From: Oscillospiraceae bacterium
GTDB lineage: Bacteria > Bacillota > Clostridia > UBA1381 > UBA9506
Direction: 5' to 3'
Assembly: GCA_015068555.1 (NCBI GenBank)
Contig: SVKI01000007.1
Location: 1-60,154, forward strand
DNA: 60,154 nt
Under the pieces are notes generated by a model. That model did no database searches, was not told where the DNA came from, and saw only the letters and a list, made by a program, of their open reading frames with translations. How positions within the stretch are numbered: the stretch's first letter is position 1; every line of letters starts with the position of its first letter. Below are positions 47,258-56,655 of this stretch, piece after piece. A program made the translations under genes and the position numbers.

Positions 47258-48925
47258 ATGGCAGTGCTTTTGGTAGGCATCAATGCAAAGTATATTCACA
47301 GTAATCTTGCGATTCGTTACCTGGCTAAAGCAGAAAAAAGGTTTCGCTTTTGCGAATATTCCATCTCAGACAGGGAAGAATCCATTGCTGCAAGTCTCTA
47401 TCAAAGCGGTTGCCGCACCTTTTTGTTTTCGTGTTATATCTGGAACATCAATCATGTTTTAAAAATTTGTGAGATTTTAAAAAAAGCCGATGCGGGCTTG
47501 CGTCTTTTGGTAGGCGGCCCCGAGGTGAGCTTTGACCCTGTAGAGAGTCTTGAAAGTTACCCTTATCTTGACGGCGTTATAACCGGCGAAGGTGAGGTTT
47601 CAATCACGCCGCTTGCCGATGCAATAGAAAACGGTGATTTTTCGCAGGTGCCGGGTTTATATTACCGGACCGGCGAAAGTGTTATAAAAAGCAAAATAGA
47701 GGCAGGGGAGGCAAATTTATCGTGCTTGCCATTTCCTTATGCAGACGAAGATATGGAGGCGCTGCGTCACCGCATTGTGTATTTTGAAACATCACGCGGC
47801 TGTCCTTACCGTTGTGCGTTTTGCTTATCCGGTTCAGCAGGCAGCTTGCGATTTCTGCCTCTCGAGAAGGTAGAGCGAGCAGTGCGATTTTTTGCACGCC
47901 ATGAAGTGCCACTTGTTAAATTGGTTGACCGAACCTTTAACGCAGACCCAAACCGTGCTCTTTTAATCATTGAAATGATTAAAAAAATGGGTGGCAACAC
48001 AACCTATCACTTTGAAATCCGTGCTGAAAGCATGACGGAAGCATTAATCGAAAGTTTGCAAACGGCTCCCAAAGGTATGTTTCAGCTGGAAATCGGTGTG
48101 CAGAGCGTGAATCCGGCCACTTTACAAAAGGTTAACCGTGTGCCGTCGCACGAAAAGCTTTGCCGGGTTGTGCAAGCTCTTAAAAAGAATGACAATATCC
48201 ATTTGCATCTTGATTTGATTGCCGGCTTGCCCGGTGAAAGTTTTAAAGCTTTCGTGTATTCATTTCATGAACTGATGAAATTAAAGCCGCATAATTTGCA
48301 ATTGGGATTTTTAAAAAAATTAAAAGGCTCCGCTCTTGCGGCAGAGGGCAGTGCCTTCGCCTCGTTCGCACCCTATGAGGTGATACATAGCGATGCGATG
48401 AGTTATGCAGAACTGTTGCGCCTTAAAGCAGCAGAAGACATGCTGGAACGGTTTTATAACAGCGGTGCATTTTTGACCTCTGTTCCCTATATGTTAGATA
48501 CATATTATAAAGAGAAAGAATTCTATTTTTTTGACGAACTGGCGCAGTATTTTTCAAACAATCAGGGAACCCTAAGTCAGAAGTCTTTGTTTGAAGGTTT
48601 GCATCATTTTGCACAGCAAAAATTTGCAGATTCTATCATGGATGAACGACTGATTTACGATTATGCTCTAAAGCATAGGGATTCCTTAAGTTTTATGCCA
48701 CGCATAGAAGGACTGAAGGAACTGGCTTTTGCCTTTTTAAAGGAGGAGTCCCTGGTTCGTCGTTATTTTGAGCAATATGCCGGAATCAAGCCGGTTTTAT
48801 TATACAAAAAACTTCATTTTGTGCCCGTTGGGAAGCACATATATGCCATTGATTATGAAGGAGAAGGGCATGCTTATGATATAACTGAAGCATGCAAAAC
48901 TCTAAAAGAGCATATGGTAAACTAA
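47258..48925 (+). CDS. B12-binding domain radical SAM protein (DUF4080)
   Basis: 555 residues. N-terminal cobalamin-binding-like Rossmann domain (about 1-130: GINAKYIHSNLAIRYLAKAE, FSCYIWNINHVLKICEILK), radical SAM core with CPYRCAFC near residue 180, and a C-terminal DUF4080-like part (about 350-555). Members make radical-driven modifications, mostly of unknown substrate; this subgroup lacks the His motif for cobalamin base-off binding as far as I can tell. It starts 38 nt past the pnp terminator. Substrate unknown. Confidence 0.88.
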   Translation: MAVLLVGINAKYIHSNLAIRYLAKAEKRFRFCEYSISDREESIAASLYQSGCRTFLFSCYIWNINHVLKICEILKKADAGLRLLVGGPEVSFDPVESLESYPYLDGVITGEGEVSITPLADAIENGDFSQVPGLYYRTGESVIKSKIEAGEANLSCLPFPYADEDMEALRHRIVYFETSRGCPYRCAFCLSGSAGSLRFLPLEKVERAVRFFARHEVPLVKLVDRTFNADPNRALLIIEMIKKMGGNTTYHFEIRAESMTEALIESLQTAPKGMFQLEIGVQSVNPATLQKVNRVPSHEKLCRVVQALKKNDNIHLHLDLIAGLPGESFKAFVYSFHELMKLKPHNLQLGFLKKLKGSALAAEGSAFASFAPYEVIHSDAMSYAELLRLKAAEDMLERFYNSGAFLTSVPYMLDTYYKEKEFYFFDELAQYFSNNQGTLSQKSLFEGLHHFAQQKFADSIMDERLIYDYALKHRDSLSFMPRIEGLKELAFAFLKEESLVRRYFEQYAGIKPVLLYKKLHFVPVGKHIYAIDYEGEGHAYDITEACKTLKEHMVN

Positions 48926-48962
48926 TGTACAAAATGTGACAGGAGAAAAGGAGGCACCTTGT

Positions 48963-49160
48963 ATGTGGATGGTGGTATATATCACGCAAAGTAAGGAGCA
49001 GGCGGAAAAAATTAAACAACTGTTGCAGGAGGCAGGGCTGCCTGTTAAGATTAAAAGTATGAATCAAAGCGAAAGCGAACAGTTTGGTTGTTATGAAATT
49101 ATGGTGCCGGAGGCTGAGCTTGATGAGGCCCATGGCGTTATCATCGCAAAGGCATTGTAA
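48963..49160 (+). CDS. Small DUF2007-like protein
   Basis: 65 residues from ATG 48963 (MWMVVYITQSKEQAEKIKQL), with AAAAGGAGG upstream. The fold pattern, strand-helix-strand, with YITQSKEQAEKIKQLLQEAGLPV and YEIMVPEAELDEAHGVI, matches the putative signal-transducing DUF2007 type. It lies between the radical SAM gene and pfkA, as I recall in other Clostridia. Role unknown. Confidence 0.75.
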   Translation: MWMVVYITQSKEQAEKIKQLLQEAGLPVKIKSMNQSESEQFGCYEIMVPEAELDEAHGVIIAKAL

Positions 49161-49235
49161 GACTAAAATACAAAGGGTTTTATCCGGCTCACAGGTAAGG
49201 CCTATATGCAGTGAGCAGAAAGATGAGGAAATAAT

Positions 49236-50198
49236 ATGAAAAAAATTGGCGTATTAACTAGTGGCGGCGATGCACCGGGCATGAACGCAGCAATTCGTTC
49301 TGTCGTGAGAATGGCGCTTTCAAACGATATAGAGGTTCTGGCTATCCGCAAGGGCTATATGGGTCTTTTAAACGGTCTGTTTCAGGAGATGGATGCGCGT
49401 AGCGTGTCAGACATTCTGCACCGTGGCGGTACGATTTTGCAATCTTCCCGCTGTGCTGAATTTCGAGAGGAGGCCGGCGTTAGAAAAGGCGTAGAAATGG
49501 CGCGCAAGGCGGGCCTTGAAGGCATCGTCGTGATTGGTGGTGACGGCTCCTTCAGAGGTGCGCGTGATTTATCTTTAATGGGTTTACCTACGATTGGCAT
49601 TCCGGCTACTATTGATAATGATATTGCTTGCACAGAACTAACTATTGGTTTTGACACGGCACTTGAGACCGTTAAAGATGCGCTGGATAAAATCAGAGAT
49701 ACAGCGCAATCGCATGAGCGTTGCTCGGTGTTTGAAGTAATGGGTCGCGGTGCCGGTTATATAGCGGCTTATGTGGCCATTGCCTGCGGTGCTGAAGCGG
49801 CGATCATTCCCGAAATGCCCTTTGACTTTGAACAGGATATCATCAAACCCATTATGGACGGTAAAAAAAGAGGCAAGGAAAATAACCTCATCGTTGTAGC
49901 AGAAGGCGTGGGCGGCTCTGTGGAGCTTGCAGAGCGGATTGAAAAAGCAACAGGTGTTGAAACCCGTGCAACGATTTTGGGTCACATACAGCGCGGCGGC
50001 AGCCCGACGGTTAACGACCGAATGCTGGCAAGCCGCATGGGTATTCACGCTGTGAAGCTTTTGAAAAACGGAATAGGCAACAGAACGGTTGCTATTAAGA
50101 ACAACGAGATTGTTGATTATGATATTTTAGAAGGCCTTTCGATGAAAAAGCAAATGCCTGAAGAAATTATGAAAATGGCAAAAATTTTAAGCCTGTAA
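49236..50198 (+). CDS. pfkA: ATP-dependent 6-phosphofructokinase
   Basis: 320 residues. GGDAPGMNAAIR binds ATP; GGDGSFRGA has Gly after GGD as in ATP-using rather than PPi-using enzymes; catalytic PATIDNDI and MGRGAGYIA are present. Committed step of glycolysis. Bacillus-like allosteric residues are probably retained but were not checked one by one. Ends at a good terminator. Confidence 0.96.
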   Translation: MKKIGVLTSGGDAPGMNAAIRSVVRMALSNDIEVLAIRKGYMGLLNGLFQEMDARSVSDILHRGGTILQSSRCAEFREEAGVRKGVEMARKAGLEGIVVIGGDGSFRGARDLSLMGLPTIGIPATIDNDIACTELTIGFDTALETVKDALDKIRDTAQSHERCSVFEVMGRGAGYIAAYVAIACGAEAAIIPEMPFDFEQDIIKPIMDGKKRGKENNLIVVAEGVGGSVELAERIEKATGVETRATILGHIQRGGSPTVNDRMLASRMGIHAVKLLKNGIGNRTVAIKNNEIVDYDILEGLSMKKQMPEEIMKMAKILSL

Positions 50199-50204
50199 AC
50201 TGCG

Positions 50205-50235
50205 GGGCGGCGAAGCAATTTTGCCGCCCGTTTTT
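50205..50235 (+). terminator. Terminator after pfkA
   Basis: GGGCGGC (50205-50211) / GCCGCCC (50223-50229), followed by GTTTTT. Confidence 0.85.
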
Positions 50236-50271
50236 ATGCAAGTGGCATCAATAGGAAAAGAGGAGTTAATA

Positions 50272-51630
50272 GTGAATCAAAAACTTGAGGCGTGGAAAAA
50301 CAGTCTTAAACAAAAAAAAATCTGTGTTGTGGGCATCGGCATCAGTCATCTGCCGTTGATTGATTACCTGGTTGCTTGCGGGGCGGAAGTGACTGCGTGT
50401 GACAAAAAAACAGAAGTCGAACTGGGCGAGACAGCGCAAGATTTGCTCAAAAAAGGTGTACATTTACATTTGGGAGAAGGGTATCTATCCAATCTTGACG
50501 GTGAGGTAATTTTTAAAACGCCGGGGCTGAGACCTGATGTTCTGGAACTGTTGCAGGCAAGAAAACGCGGCGCCCATGTGACGACAGAGATGGACGTGTT
50601 TATGGAGCTTTGTCCGGCACCTGTGGTTGCTGTTACAGGCAGTGACGGAAAAACCACGACCACAACGCTGATTTATAAACTGCTTTCCATGGCAGGCTTT
50701 ACCACCCATGTGGGCGGCAATATTGGAGCACCGCTTTTGCCGGTGATTGATTCCATTCAGGCGCAAGACAGAGTTGTTTTAGAGCTTTCAAGCTTTCAGC
50801 TGCAAACCATGAAGCATAGTCCGCAAACGGCGGTTGTCACCAATATTACGCCAAATCACCTGGATTATCACAAAGACTATCAGGAATATATAGATGCAAA
50901 GAAAAACCTGTTTTTGTACCAAAATGTGTGCGATACGGTGGTTCTGAACATGGATAATGATGTGACGGCTTCGTTTGCAAAAGAATCAAGGTCTTTGGTG
51001 CGTGGTTTTTCACGGCAGAAGAAAGCAGATGTATATTTAAAAGACGGCAAAACGATTATGGTGGGAGACGAGGCCGTTTTGGATATTGATGAAATCAAAG
51101 TGCCCGGCATGCATAATGTGGAAAATTATATGGCAGCCATTGCCGCTGTTTATCCGCTTGTTTCAAAAGAAGTCATTCGGACATGTGCGCGGGAATTTGG
51201 CGGTGTGGCACATCGCATTGAGTTTGTGCGCGAGCTTGGTGGCGTGCGTTACTATAATAGCTCGATCGATTCCTCGCCCAATCGTACCATCAATACGCTT
51301 AATGTGTTTGCTGAACCTGTTGTGTTGATAGCGGGCGGCAAAGATAAGGGCATACGCTATGATGACCTGGGTCCTGCTATTAAAAAACACGTGAAGGCGC
51401 TTGTGTTAATTGGCGCAACGTCCAAAACTATTGGGGAGGTGGCGGCAAAAGATGCGCCTGATGTGCCGGCTTATTATGAAGAGACCTATGAAGCGGCCGT
51501 GCGGCGAGCACGTTCTTTGGCAACAGCAGGTGATGTGGTGCTTTTATCGAACGCCAGCACAAGTTTTGATATGTTTCCCAATTTTGAAGTACGTGGAAAT
51601 TTGTTTAAAGAGTTGGTGAATCAGTTATGA
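50272..51630 (+). CDS. murD: UDP-MurNAc-Ala-D-Glu ligase
   Basis: 452 residues from GTG 50272, preceded by AAGAGGAGT; the longer frame would start in the pfkA terminator. Adds D-Glu in peptidoglycan precursor synthesis. GIGISHLPLIDYLVACG, ATP loop VTGSDGKTTTTTLIY and ITPNHLDYH are diagnostic. The rest of the mur/dcw cluster is not nearby. Stop overlaps the first M42 gene by 4 nt. Confidence 0.95.
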   Translation: MNQKLEAWKNSLKQKKICVVGIGISHLPLIDYLVACGAEVTACDKKTEVELGETAQDLLKKGVHLHLGEGYLSNLDGEVIFKTPGLRPDVLELLQARKRGAHVTTEMDVFMELCPAPVVAVTGSDGKTTTTTLIYKLLSMAGFTTHVGGNIGAPLLPVIDSIQAQDRVVLELSSFQLQTMKHSPQTAVVTNITPNHLDYHKDYQEYIDAKKNLFLYQNVCDTVVLNMDNDVTASFAKESRSLVRGFSRQKKADVYLKDGKTIMVGDEAVLDIDEIKVPGMHNVENYMAAIAAVYPLVSKEVIRTCAREFGGVAHRIEFVRELGGVRYYNSSIDSSPNRTINTLNVFAEPVVLIAGGKDKGIRYDDLGPAIKKHVKALVLIGATSKTIGEVAAKDAPDVPAYYEETYEAAVRRARSLATAGDVVLLSNASTSFDMFPNFEVRGNLFKELVNQL

Positions 51631-52667
51631 AAAAAAAGCTAATGGCCCTGTCTGCCTTAGGGGGCATTTCCGGCTTTGAATATTCGGTCACAGAGCCGAT
51701 TGCCAAGCTGTTTGCAGCCTATTGCGACGAGGTGGGTACGGATGCCATGGGGAATGTGATTGGCGTGATCAAAAGTCGGTCGGAAAACCCCGGCCGTGTT
51801 ATGCTGGAGGCGCATATAGATGTGATTGGTCTGATGGTTTCTGCCATCAGCGAGGAAGGCTTTTTATCGTTTCAGCCCATCGGCGGCGTGGATAGTGCCG
51901 TGCTGCCCGGAGCAGAAGTGATGGTGTGTGGCACGGAAGAGTTGTTTGGCGTGATTGGTGCCAAGCCGCCTCATTTGCAAAGCGGTAAACAAACAGCAGC
52001 TAATATGGATGAAATGGTCATTGATATCGGATATCCCGGTGATGTAGTGCGTGAAAAGGTTTCGGTTGGTGATATGGTTTATTTTGCCGAAGAACCTAAA
52101 AAGCTGACCCAAAAGGTTTTATCCGGTCGTGGATTTGATGACCGTGCAGGAATTATTTCTATTTTGATTTGTTTAGAACAATTGCAAGGTGTGGCTCTGC
52201 CTTTTGACCTCTATGTGGTAGCGGCCGTGCAGGAAGAGCCGGGTTTACGCGGTGCTACGATGGTGACGGAAAAGCTTGCACCAGACTCTGCTTTTGTTGT
52301 GGATGTGTGCCACGGCGATACGCCAGATGCCGGTAAAGACAGCATATTTAAGTTAGGAAGCGGGGCAGTTATTAGTTTCGGCCCCAATATCCATCCGTAC
52401 CTTTCATCGCTTGCACTCAAAACGGCAGAAGATGAAAACATCGCGCATCATCCGGATGCAGACGGTGGCGATACAGGCACGGATGCCTGGGCCGTGCAGA
52501 TAGCGGCCGAAGGCGTACCTGTTCTGTTACTTTCTATTCCCTTGCGCTATATGCACACGACTGTCGAAACCTTGCATTTTAACGATGTTGAGGCGGTGGG
52601 TCGGTTGCTGTGCGAAACCTTAAAAAAATTAGATTTGGAGGTGCTTTCATGTACCTTTCAAGATTAA
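51627..52667 (+). CDS. M42 family aminopeptidase, copy 1
   Basis: 346 residues, cytoplasmic two-metal aminopeptidase of the PepA/FrvX type, usually a dodecamer. Metal ligands and catalysis: EAHIDVIG (H63, D65), GRGFDDRAG, base pair in QEEPGLRGA, VVDVCHGDTPD and final YMHTTVE. Starts in the murD stop (ATGA), so it is translationally linked. First of three consecutive paralogues. Confidence 0.92.
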   Translation: MKKKLMALSALGGISGFEYSVTEPIAKLFAAYCDEVGTDAMGNVIGVIKSRSENPGRVMLEAHIDVIGLMVSAISEEGFLSFQPIGGVDSAVLPGAEVMVCGTEELFGVIGAKPPHLQSGKQTAANMDEMVIDIGYPGDVVREKVSVGDMVYFAEEPKKLTQKVLSGRGFDDRAGIISILICLEQLQGVALPFDLYVVAAVQEEPGLRGATMVTEKLAPDSAFVVDVCHGDTPDAGKDSIFKLGSGAVISFGPNIHPYLSSLALKTAEDENIAHHPDADGGDTGTDAWAVQIAAEGVPVLLLSIPLRYMHTTVETLHFNDVEAVGRLLCETLKKLDLEVLSCTFQD

Positions 52668-53674
52668 CGGCGTTGCCCGGCGTTTCAGGAGATGAGGGTG
52701 CTGTCCGGTGCTTTATTAAAGAGCAGATAGCCCCTTATTGTGACCGCGTTGAAACAGATAAAATGGGCAATCTTTTAGCTTTTAAAAAAGGATATGCCAA
52801 TTGCGGCAAAACGCTGATGCTTTGTGCCCATATGGACGAAGTTGGCCTGATTGCTTCCCGCATCACGGAGGAGGGCTTTGTCACATTTAAAACAGTTGGC
52901 GGAATTGATCCGCGCGTTTTAATTTCAAAACGCGTATGCGTCGGTAAACAAGCGCACCCCGGCGTGATTGGCAGACGGGCCATTCATCTGCTTTCGGCAG
53001 AAGAACGCAAGCAAATGCCGAAGATCAAGGATTTATACATTGATATTGGAGCTAAAAATAAAAAAGAGGCAGAGAAAAAGGTTAAGGTCGGAGATTATAT
53101 TGTGTTTGACAGCGCGTATCGCGAGTTTGGAGATGGTTTGATTAAGGCCAAAGCACTGGATGATCGTGCCGGTTGTGCGGCTTTAATCGAGGCCGCTAAA
53201 ACGGATTGCGCCTGGGATGTCTGCTTTGCCTTTACCGTGCAGGAAGAGGTCGGCTTGCGCGGCGCTAAGGTCTGCGGTAAACATGTAGCGCCCGATTTTG
53301 TGGTTGTGGTGGAAGGCACCACCTGTTCTGACCTGCCGGAAACGAAGGAACGGATGGTCTCAACGCGTCTTGCCAAGGGTGTGGCTCTTTCCTTTATTGA
53401 CGGTTCTACCTGTTATAATCGGTCGTTAGTACAGGCAGTATATGACCTTGCAAAAACAAATGACATCCCCATTCAGTTTAAGCAGACGGCCACCGGGGGT
53501 AATGATGCAGGTGCTTTGCATCTGGCAGCAGGTGGTATTAAAACAGTATCGCTCTCGGTGCCTGCGCGTTATATACATTCGCCATCCAGCGTGATTGCAC
53601 GTTCGGATTATCAGGCAATGCTTGATTTGATACAGTGCTTAATGAAGGAGGTTCAGCATGTTTACATTGCTTAA
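52649..53674 (+). CDS. M42 family aminopeptidase, copy 2 (altered ligand)
   Basis: 341 residues from ATG 52649 (MYLSRLTALPGVSGDEGAVR), with GGAGG upstream, overlapping copy 1 by 19 nt. CAHMDEVGL, KALDDRAGC and QEEVGLRGAK are conserved. Where copies 1 and 3 have Asp (VVDVCHGD, AIDVTKTGD), this copy has VVVEGTTCSD, placing Glu at the second metal ligand. Some FrvX/YsdC-like enzymes share this, from memory. YIHSPSS at the end is intact. Confidence 0.92.
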   Translation: MYLSRLTALPGVSGDEGAVRCFIKEQIAPYCDRVETDKMGNLLAFKKGYANCGKTLMLCAHMDEVGLIASRITEEGFVTFKTVGGIDPRVLISKRVCVGKQAHPGVIGRRAIHLLSAEERKQMPKIKDLYIDIGAKNKKEAEKKVKVGDYIVFDSAYREFGDGLIKAKALDDRAGCAALIEAAKTDCAWDVCFAFTVQEEVGLRGAKVCGKHVAPDFVVVVEGTTCSDLPETKERMVSTRLAKGVALSFIDGSTCYNRSLVQAVYDLAKTNDIPIQFKQTATGGNDAGALHLAAGGIKTVSLSVPARYIHSPSSVIARSDYQAMLDLIQCLMKEVQHVYIA

Positions 53675-54653
53675 AAATCTGTGTGAGATAACAGCACCAT
53701 CCGGGTGTGAAAACAGGCTGCATGATGTGATTCGCGCGGCTATACAAGACTATGTGGATGAGATTCAGGTGGATTCTATGGGGAATCTGATAGCGCACAA
53801 AAAAGGTGACGGCAAAAAACTGATGTTTTGTGCCCATACGGATGAAATCGGCCTGATTGTCACCGCCTTTTCCAAAGAAGGTGGTGTGTATGTTTCGGCT
53901 TTGGGCGGTATTTCTCCGCATGCGGCGCTCTACCAACGCGTGCAGTTTACAGGCGGTGCAACCGGTGTTTTAGTACCGGATGGGAAACTGGAAGATATAA
54001 CGAAAAATCTGACGGTGCAAAACATGTATGTTGACATTGGTGCAAGCTCGGAGGAAGAGGCAGAAGCTACGGTTTCATTAGGTGAATCTGCCGGCTTTAT
54101 TGGCTCGTTTATCATGCAGGGAGATACGGTTGTTTCAAAAGCATTGGACGACAGGGTCGGATGCCTGATTATGATAGAAACCATCCGCCGACTCAAAGAG
54201 AATCATCATGATTTATATTTTGTTTTCACAGCGGCAGAAGAGCTGGGCCTTCGTGGTGCTAAAGCAGTTGCATCCACAGTTTGCCCGGATTATGCTGTGG
54301 CGATTGATGTAACCAAAACAGGTGATATTCCCTCAACAGGTAAGATGGCTGTGGAAATGGGGAAGGGTGTAGCCATTAAAATTAAAGACAGTTCTTTTTT
54401 AGCGCATCCACTTATCAAAAATAAGATGAAAGAGATTTGCCAAAGAGATAACATCCCGTATCAGCTTGAGGTGCTTGACAGAGGTGGTACAGATGCAGGG
54501 GCGATTCATACCACCTGTGGTGGTGTGCCTTCAGGCTGTATATCCATCCCGACGCGCTATATTCATTCGCCGGGTGAAATGGTACACAAACAAGATATAG
54601 AATCGGCGATTTGTTTAGCTACGGCTTTGGCTACAGACTCATTGGAAGCATAA
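53658..54653 (+). CDS. M42 family aminopeptidase, copy 3
   Basis: 331 residues, overlapping copy 2 by 17 nt, with AAGGAGG upstream. FCAHTDEIGL, KALDDRVGC, AEELGLRGAK, AIDVTKTGD and YIHSPGE give a full metal and catalytic set. Followed by a strong terminator, so murD and the three peptidases likely form one operon. Confidence 0.92.
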   Translation: MFTLLKNLCEITAPSGCENRLHDVIRAAIQDYVDEIQVDSMGNLIAHKKGDGKKLMFCAHTDEIGLIVTAFSKEGGVYVSALGGISPHAALYQRVQFTGGATGVLVPDGKLEDITKNLTVQNMYVDIGASSEEEAEATVSLGESAGFIGSFIMQGDTVVSKALDDRVGCLIMIETIRRLKENHHDLYFVFTAAEELGLRGAKAVASTVCPDYAVAIDVTKTGDIPSTGKMAVEMGKGVAIKIKDSSFLAHPLIKNKMKEICQRDNIPYQLEVLDRGGTDAGAIHTTCGGVPSGCISIPTRYIHSPGEMVHKQDIESAICLATALATDSLEA

Positions 54654-54674
54654 AACCATCATGAACTAAAGTAT

Positions 54675-54716
54675 AAAAAAGGGATGAAAGAGTTATTTCT
54701 CTTTCATCCCTTTTTT
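54675..54716. terminator. Bidirectional terminator after the M42 genes
   Basis: AAAAAAGGGATGAAAGAG (54675-54692) pairs with CTCTTTCATCCCTTTTTT (54699-54716). One arm encodes the last codons of the opposing gene, whose stop is in the loop. Confidence 0.92.
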
Positions 54717-54926
54717 GATGGCGATCACATCTAACAACAACCCTCCGATAACCGAGACGGCAAACAAATAAACGGACGTTTGGCAGATGGCAATGGCCAT
54801 ATACGACCCGCGCTCGGTAGTAAAGCCATATAGGAGCAGTAAAAGAGCCAGCAGACAGCCGCCTTTAATAATGATGGCCGTTGTCCAATGAGTTTTTATC
54901 TTGGTAAAAGGATGTTTTGTTTTCAT
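54693..54926 (-). CDS. Small two-helix membrane protein
   Basis: 77 residues from ATG 54926 (MKTKHPFTKIKT), preceded by GTGAGG. Two hydrophobic helices (TAIIIKGGCLLALLLLLYGF and VYLFAVSVIGGLLLDVIAI) with basic ends. No family recognised. The stop codon falls in the loop of the shared terminator. It has a promoter and ribosome site, so it is probably a real gene of unknown role. Confidence 0.6.
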   Translation of the reverse strand: MKTKHPFTKIKTHWTTAIIIKGGCLLALLLLLYGFTTERGSYMAIAICQTSVYLFAVSVIGGLLLDVIAIKKGMKEK

Positions 54927-54959
54927 AAATAGCCTCACTTGTTTTTTCACTCTGTATCT

Positions 54960-54989
54960 ATTGTATCGTAATCATTTGTGAAAAAGCAA
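54960..54989 (-). promoter_or_regulatory. Promoter of the small membrane protein gene
   Basis: Minus strand TTGCTT (54984-54989), 18-nt spacer, TACAAT (54960-54965), 34 nt before the ATG. Confidence 0.5.
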
Positions 54990-55003
54990 GGCACAAAATA
55001 TGG

Positions 55004-55039
55004 AAAAACGCCCCGCCTATTAGTAGGCGGGGCGTTTTT
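55004..55039. terminator. Strong terminator after ferredoxin
   Basis: Perfect 16-bp stem AAAAACGCCCCGCCTA (55004-55019) / TAGGCGGGGCGTTTTT (55024-55039), loop TTAG. It serves the leftward ferredoxin gene and could work in both directions. Confidence 0.92.
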
Positions 55040-55069
55040 ATCAGCCTTACATGTACCGATATCATGCAA

Positions 55070-55240
55070 TTATTCTGCCTGAGGAGCACCTACGGGGCAA
55101 ACATTTGCGCAGTTACCACATTCAATACAGGTATCAGCATCGATTACATAAGCTGCATCACCAGCGCTGATGCAGGAAACGGGACATTCAGATTCGCAAG
55201 CACCACAGCTGATGCATTCATCATTGATTATATAAGCCAT
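55070..55240 (-). CDS. 2[4Fe-4S] clostridial-type ferredoxin
   Basis: 56 residues from ATG 55240 (MAYIINDECISCGACESECP), with AAGGAGGTG upstream. Two CxxCxxCxxxCP motifs, CISCGACESECP and CIECGNCANVCP, hold two cubane clusters. It carries low-potential electrons in anaerobic metabolism. Monocistronic between its own promoter and terminator. Confidence 0.97.
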   Translation of the reverse strand: MAYIINDECISCGACESECPVSCISAGDAAYVIDADTCIECGNCANVCPVGAPQAE

Positions 55241-55345
55241 TTGACACACCTCCTTGCAGTTGTTAAGCATTTTGCTTTGTTACCACCAATTGCAAAACTA
55301 TATTTTCGGCAATGATGGCGTTTGAGGGTAAAACCCATCTTTGTC

Positions 55346-55354
55346 ATTATATCA
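55346..55354 (-). promoter_or_regulatory. Ferredoxin promoter, extended -10
   Basis: Minus strand TGATATAAT (core 55346-55351). The -35 is poor. It lies within the 322-bp gap to serC, which otherwise holds only the serC promoter. Confidence 0.5.
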
Positions 55355-55476
55355 CAATACAAATGAAAATGGAAGGGGATTTTGAAATTTTTTTGTGTCT
55401 GCTAAAAATAAAATGCATGGAATTGAAAAAATGATGAAAAAAATGGCCGTATTTCATAAAAAATCGCAGATTTTTG

Positions 55477-55505
55477 TTGACGGAGCAGTGTTGTTGCGAT
55501 ATAAT
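55477..55505 (+). promoter_or_regulatory. serC promoter
   Basis: TTGACG (55477-55482), 17-nt spacer, TATAAT (55500-55505), about 58 nt before serC. Confidence 0.85.
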
Positions 55506-55562
55506 ATAATGTATATTATTTTTGTTATAGAAATAAATTCAAATATTACGGAGGTAATAACA

Positions 55563-56639
55563 ATGGGTAGAGTGTATAACTTTTCAGCCGGTCCTTCGAT
55601 GCTTCCTATGGAAGTGCTTGAGCAGGCTGCAGCAGAAATGACAGATTACAAAGGTTCCGGCATGTCCGTCATGGAAATGAGCCATCGTTCACCTGTTTAT
55701 GATGCCATTATCAAAGAAACCGAGGCTGATTTCAGAGAACTGATGAATATTCCTGATAACTATAAGGTTCTTTTCTTACAGGGCGGTGCCTCAACCCAGT
55801 TTGCAGCGATTCCTCTTAATTTAATGAAGAACGGCAAGGCTGATTATGTTATTTCCGGTCAGTTTTCCGGCAAGGCTTATAAAGAAGCTAAAAAATATGG
55901 CGAAGCAGTGTGCATTGCATCTTCAGAAGATAAAACCTTCTCTTACATTCCGGAGATTACGCCTGATATGGTAAGTGAAGATGCTGATTATGTTCACATC
56001 TGCTACAATAACACCATTTTCGGTACAAAATTCCCCGAAGTTCCCAATGTTGGGGATAAGGTTTTGGTTGCTGACATGTCTTCCTGCATCACCAGCGAAC
56101 CTGTTGATGTAACCAAGTTTGGTGTGATTTATGCCGGTGCACAAAAGAACATGGCACCTGCAGGTCTGACAGTTGTCATCATCCGTGAAGATCTTTTAGG
56201 CAATGCCCGCGAAGATATTCCGACAATGCTTGACTACAAAATTATGGCAGATAACGATTCTATGTATAATACACCGCCTTGCTACGCTATCTATGTAGCC
56301 GGTCTTGTGTATAAGTGGGCGCTTAAAAATGGCGGTCTTACTGCCATGAAGGAAAGAAACGAAAAGAAGGCAGCTCTTCTTTATGATTTCCTTGATTCTT
56401 CTAAACTGTTTAAGGCAACAGCAGAAAAAAGATCCCGCTCTATGATGAATGTATGCTTTGTGACAGGCGATGCTGATTTGGATAAAAAGTTCTGCAAAGA
56501 AGCTGCAGAAGCAGGCTTTGTTAACTTAAAGGGTCATCGTTCTGTTGGTGGTATGCGTGCCAGCATCTACAATGCAATGCCGACAGAAGGCGTTGAGAAA
56601 CTGGTTGCCTTCATGAAGGAATTTGAAAAGAATAATTAA
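55563..56639 (+). CDS. serC: Phosphoserine aminotransferase
   Basis: 358 residues from ATG 55563 (MGRVYNFSAGPSMLP), with ACGGAGG upstream; the longer frame would include the promoter. PLP enzyme of serine synthesis; PLP Lys is in YAGAQKNMAPAGL, preceded by DMSSC. Operon with serA, 16 nt apart. Confidence 0.96.
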   Translation: MGRVYNFSAGPSMLPMEVLEQAAAEMTDYKGSGMSVMEMSHRSPVYDAIIKETEADFRELMNIPDNYKVLFLQGGASTQFAAIPLNLMKNGKADYVISGQFSGKAYKEAKKYGEAVCIASSEDKTFSYIPEITPDMVSEDADYVHICYNNTIFGTKFPEVPNVGDKVLVADMSSCITSEPVDVTKFGVIYAGAQKNMAPAGLTVVIIREDLLGNAREDIPTMLDYKIMADNDSMYNTPPCYAIYVAGLVYKWALKNGGLTAMKERNEKKAALLYDFLDSSKLFKATAEKRSRSMMNVCFVTGDADLDKKFCKEAAEAGFVNLKGHRSVGGMRASIYNAMPTEGVEKLVAFMKEFEKNN

Positions 56640-56655
56640 GAAAAGAGGGAACACA

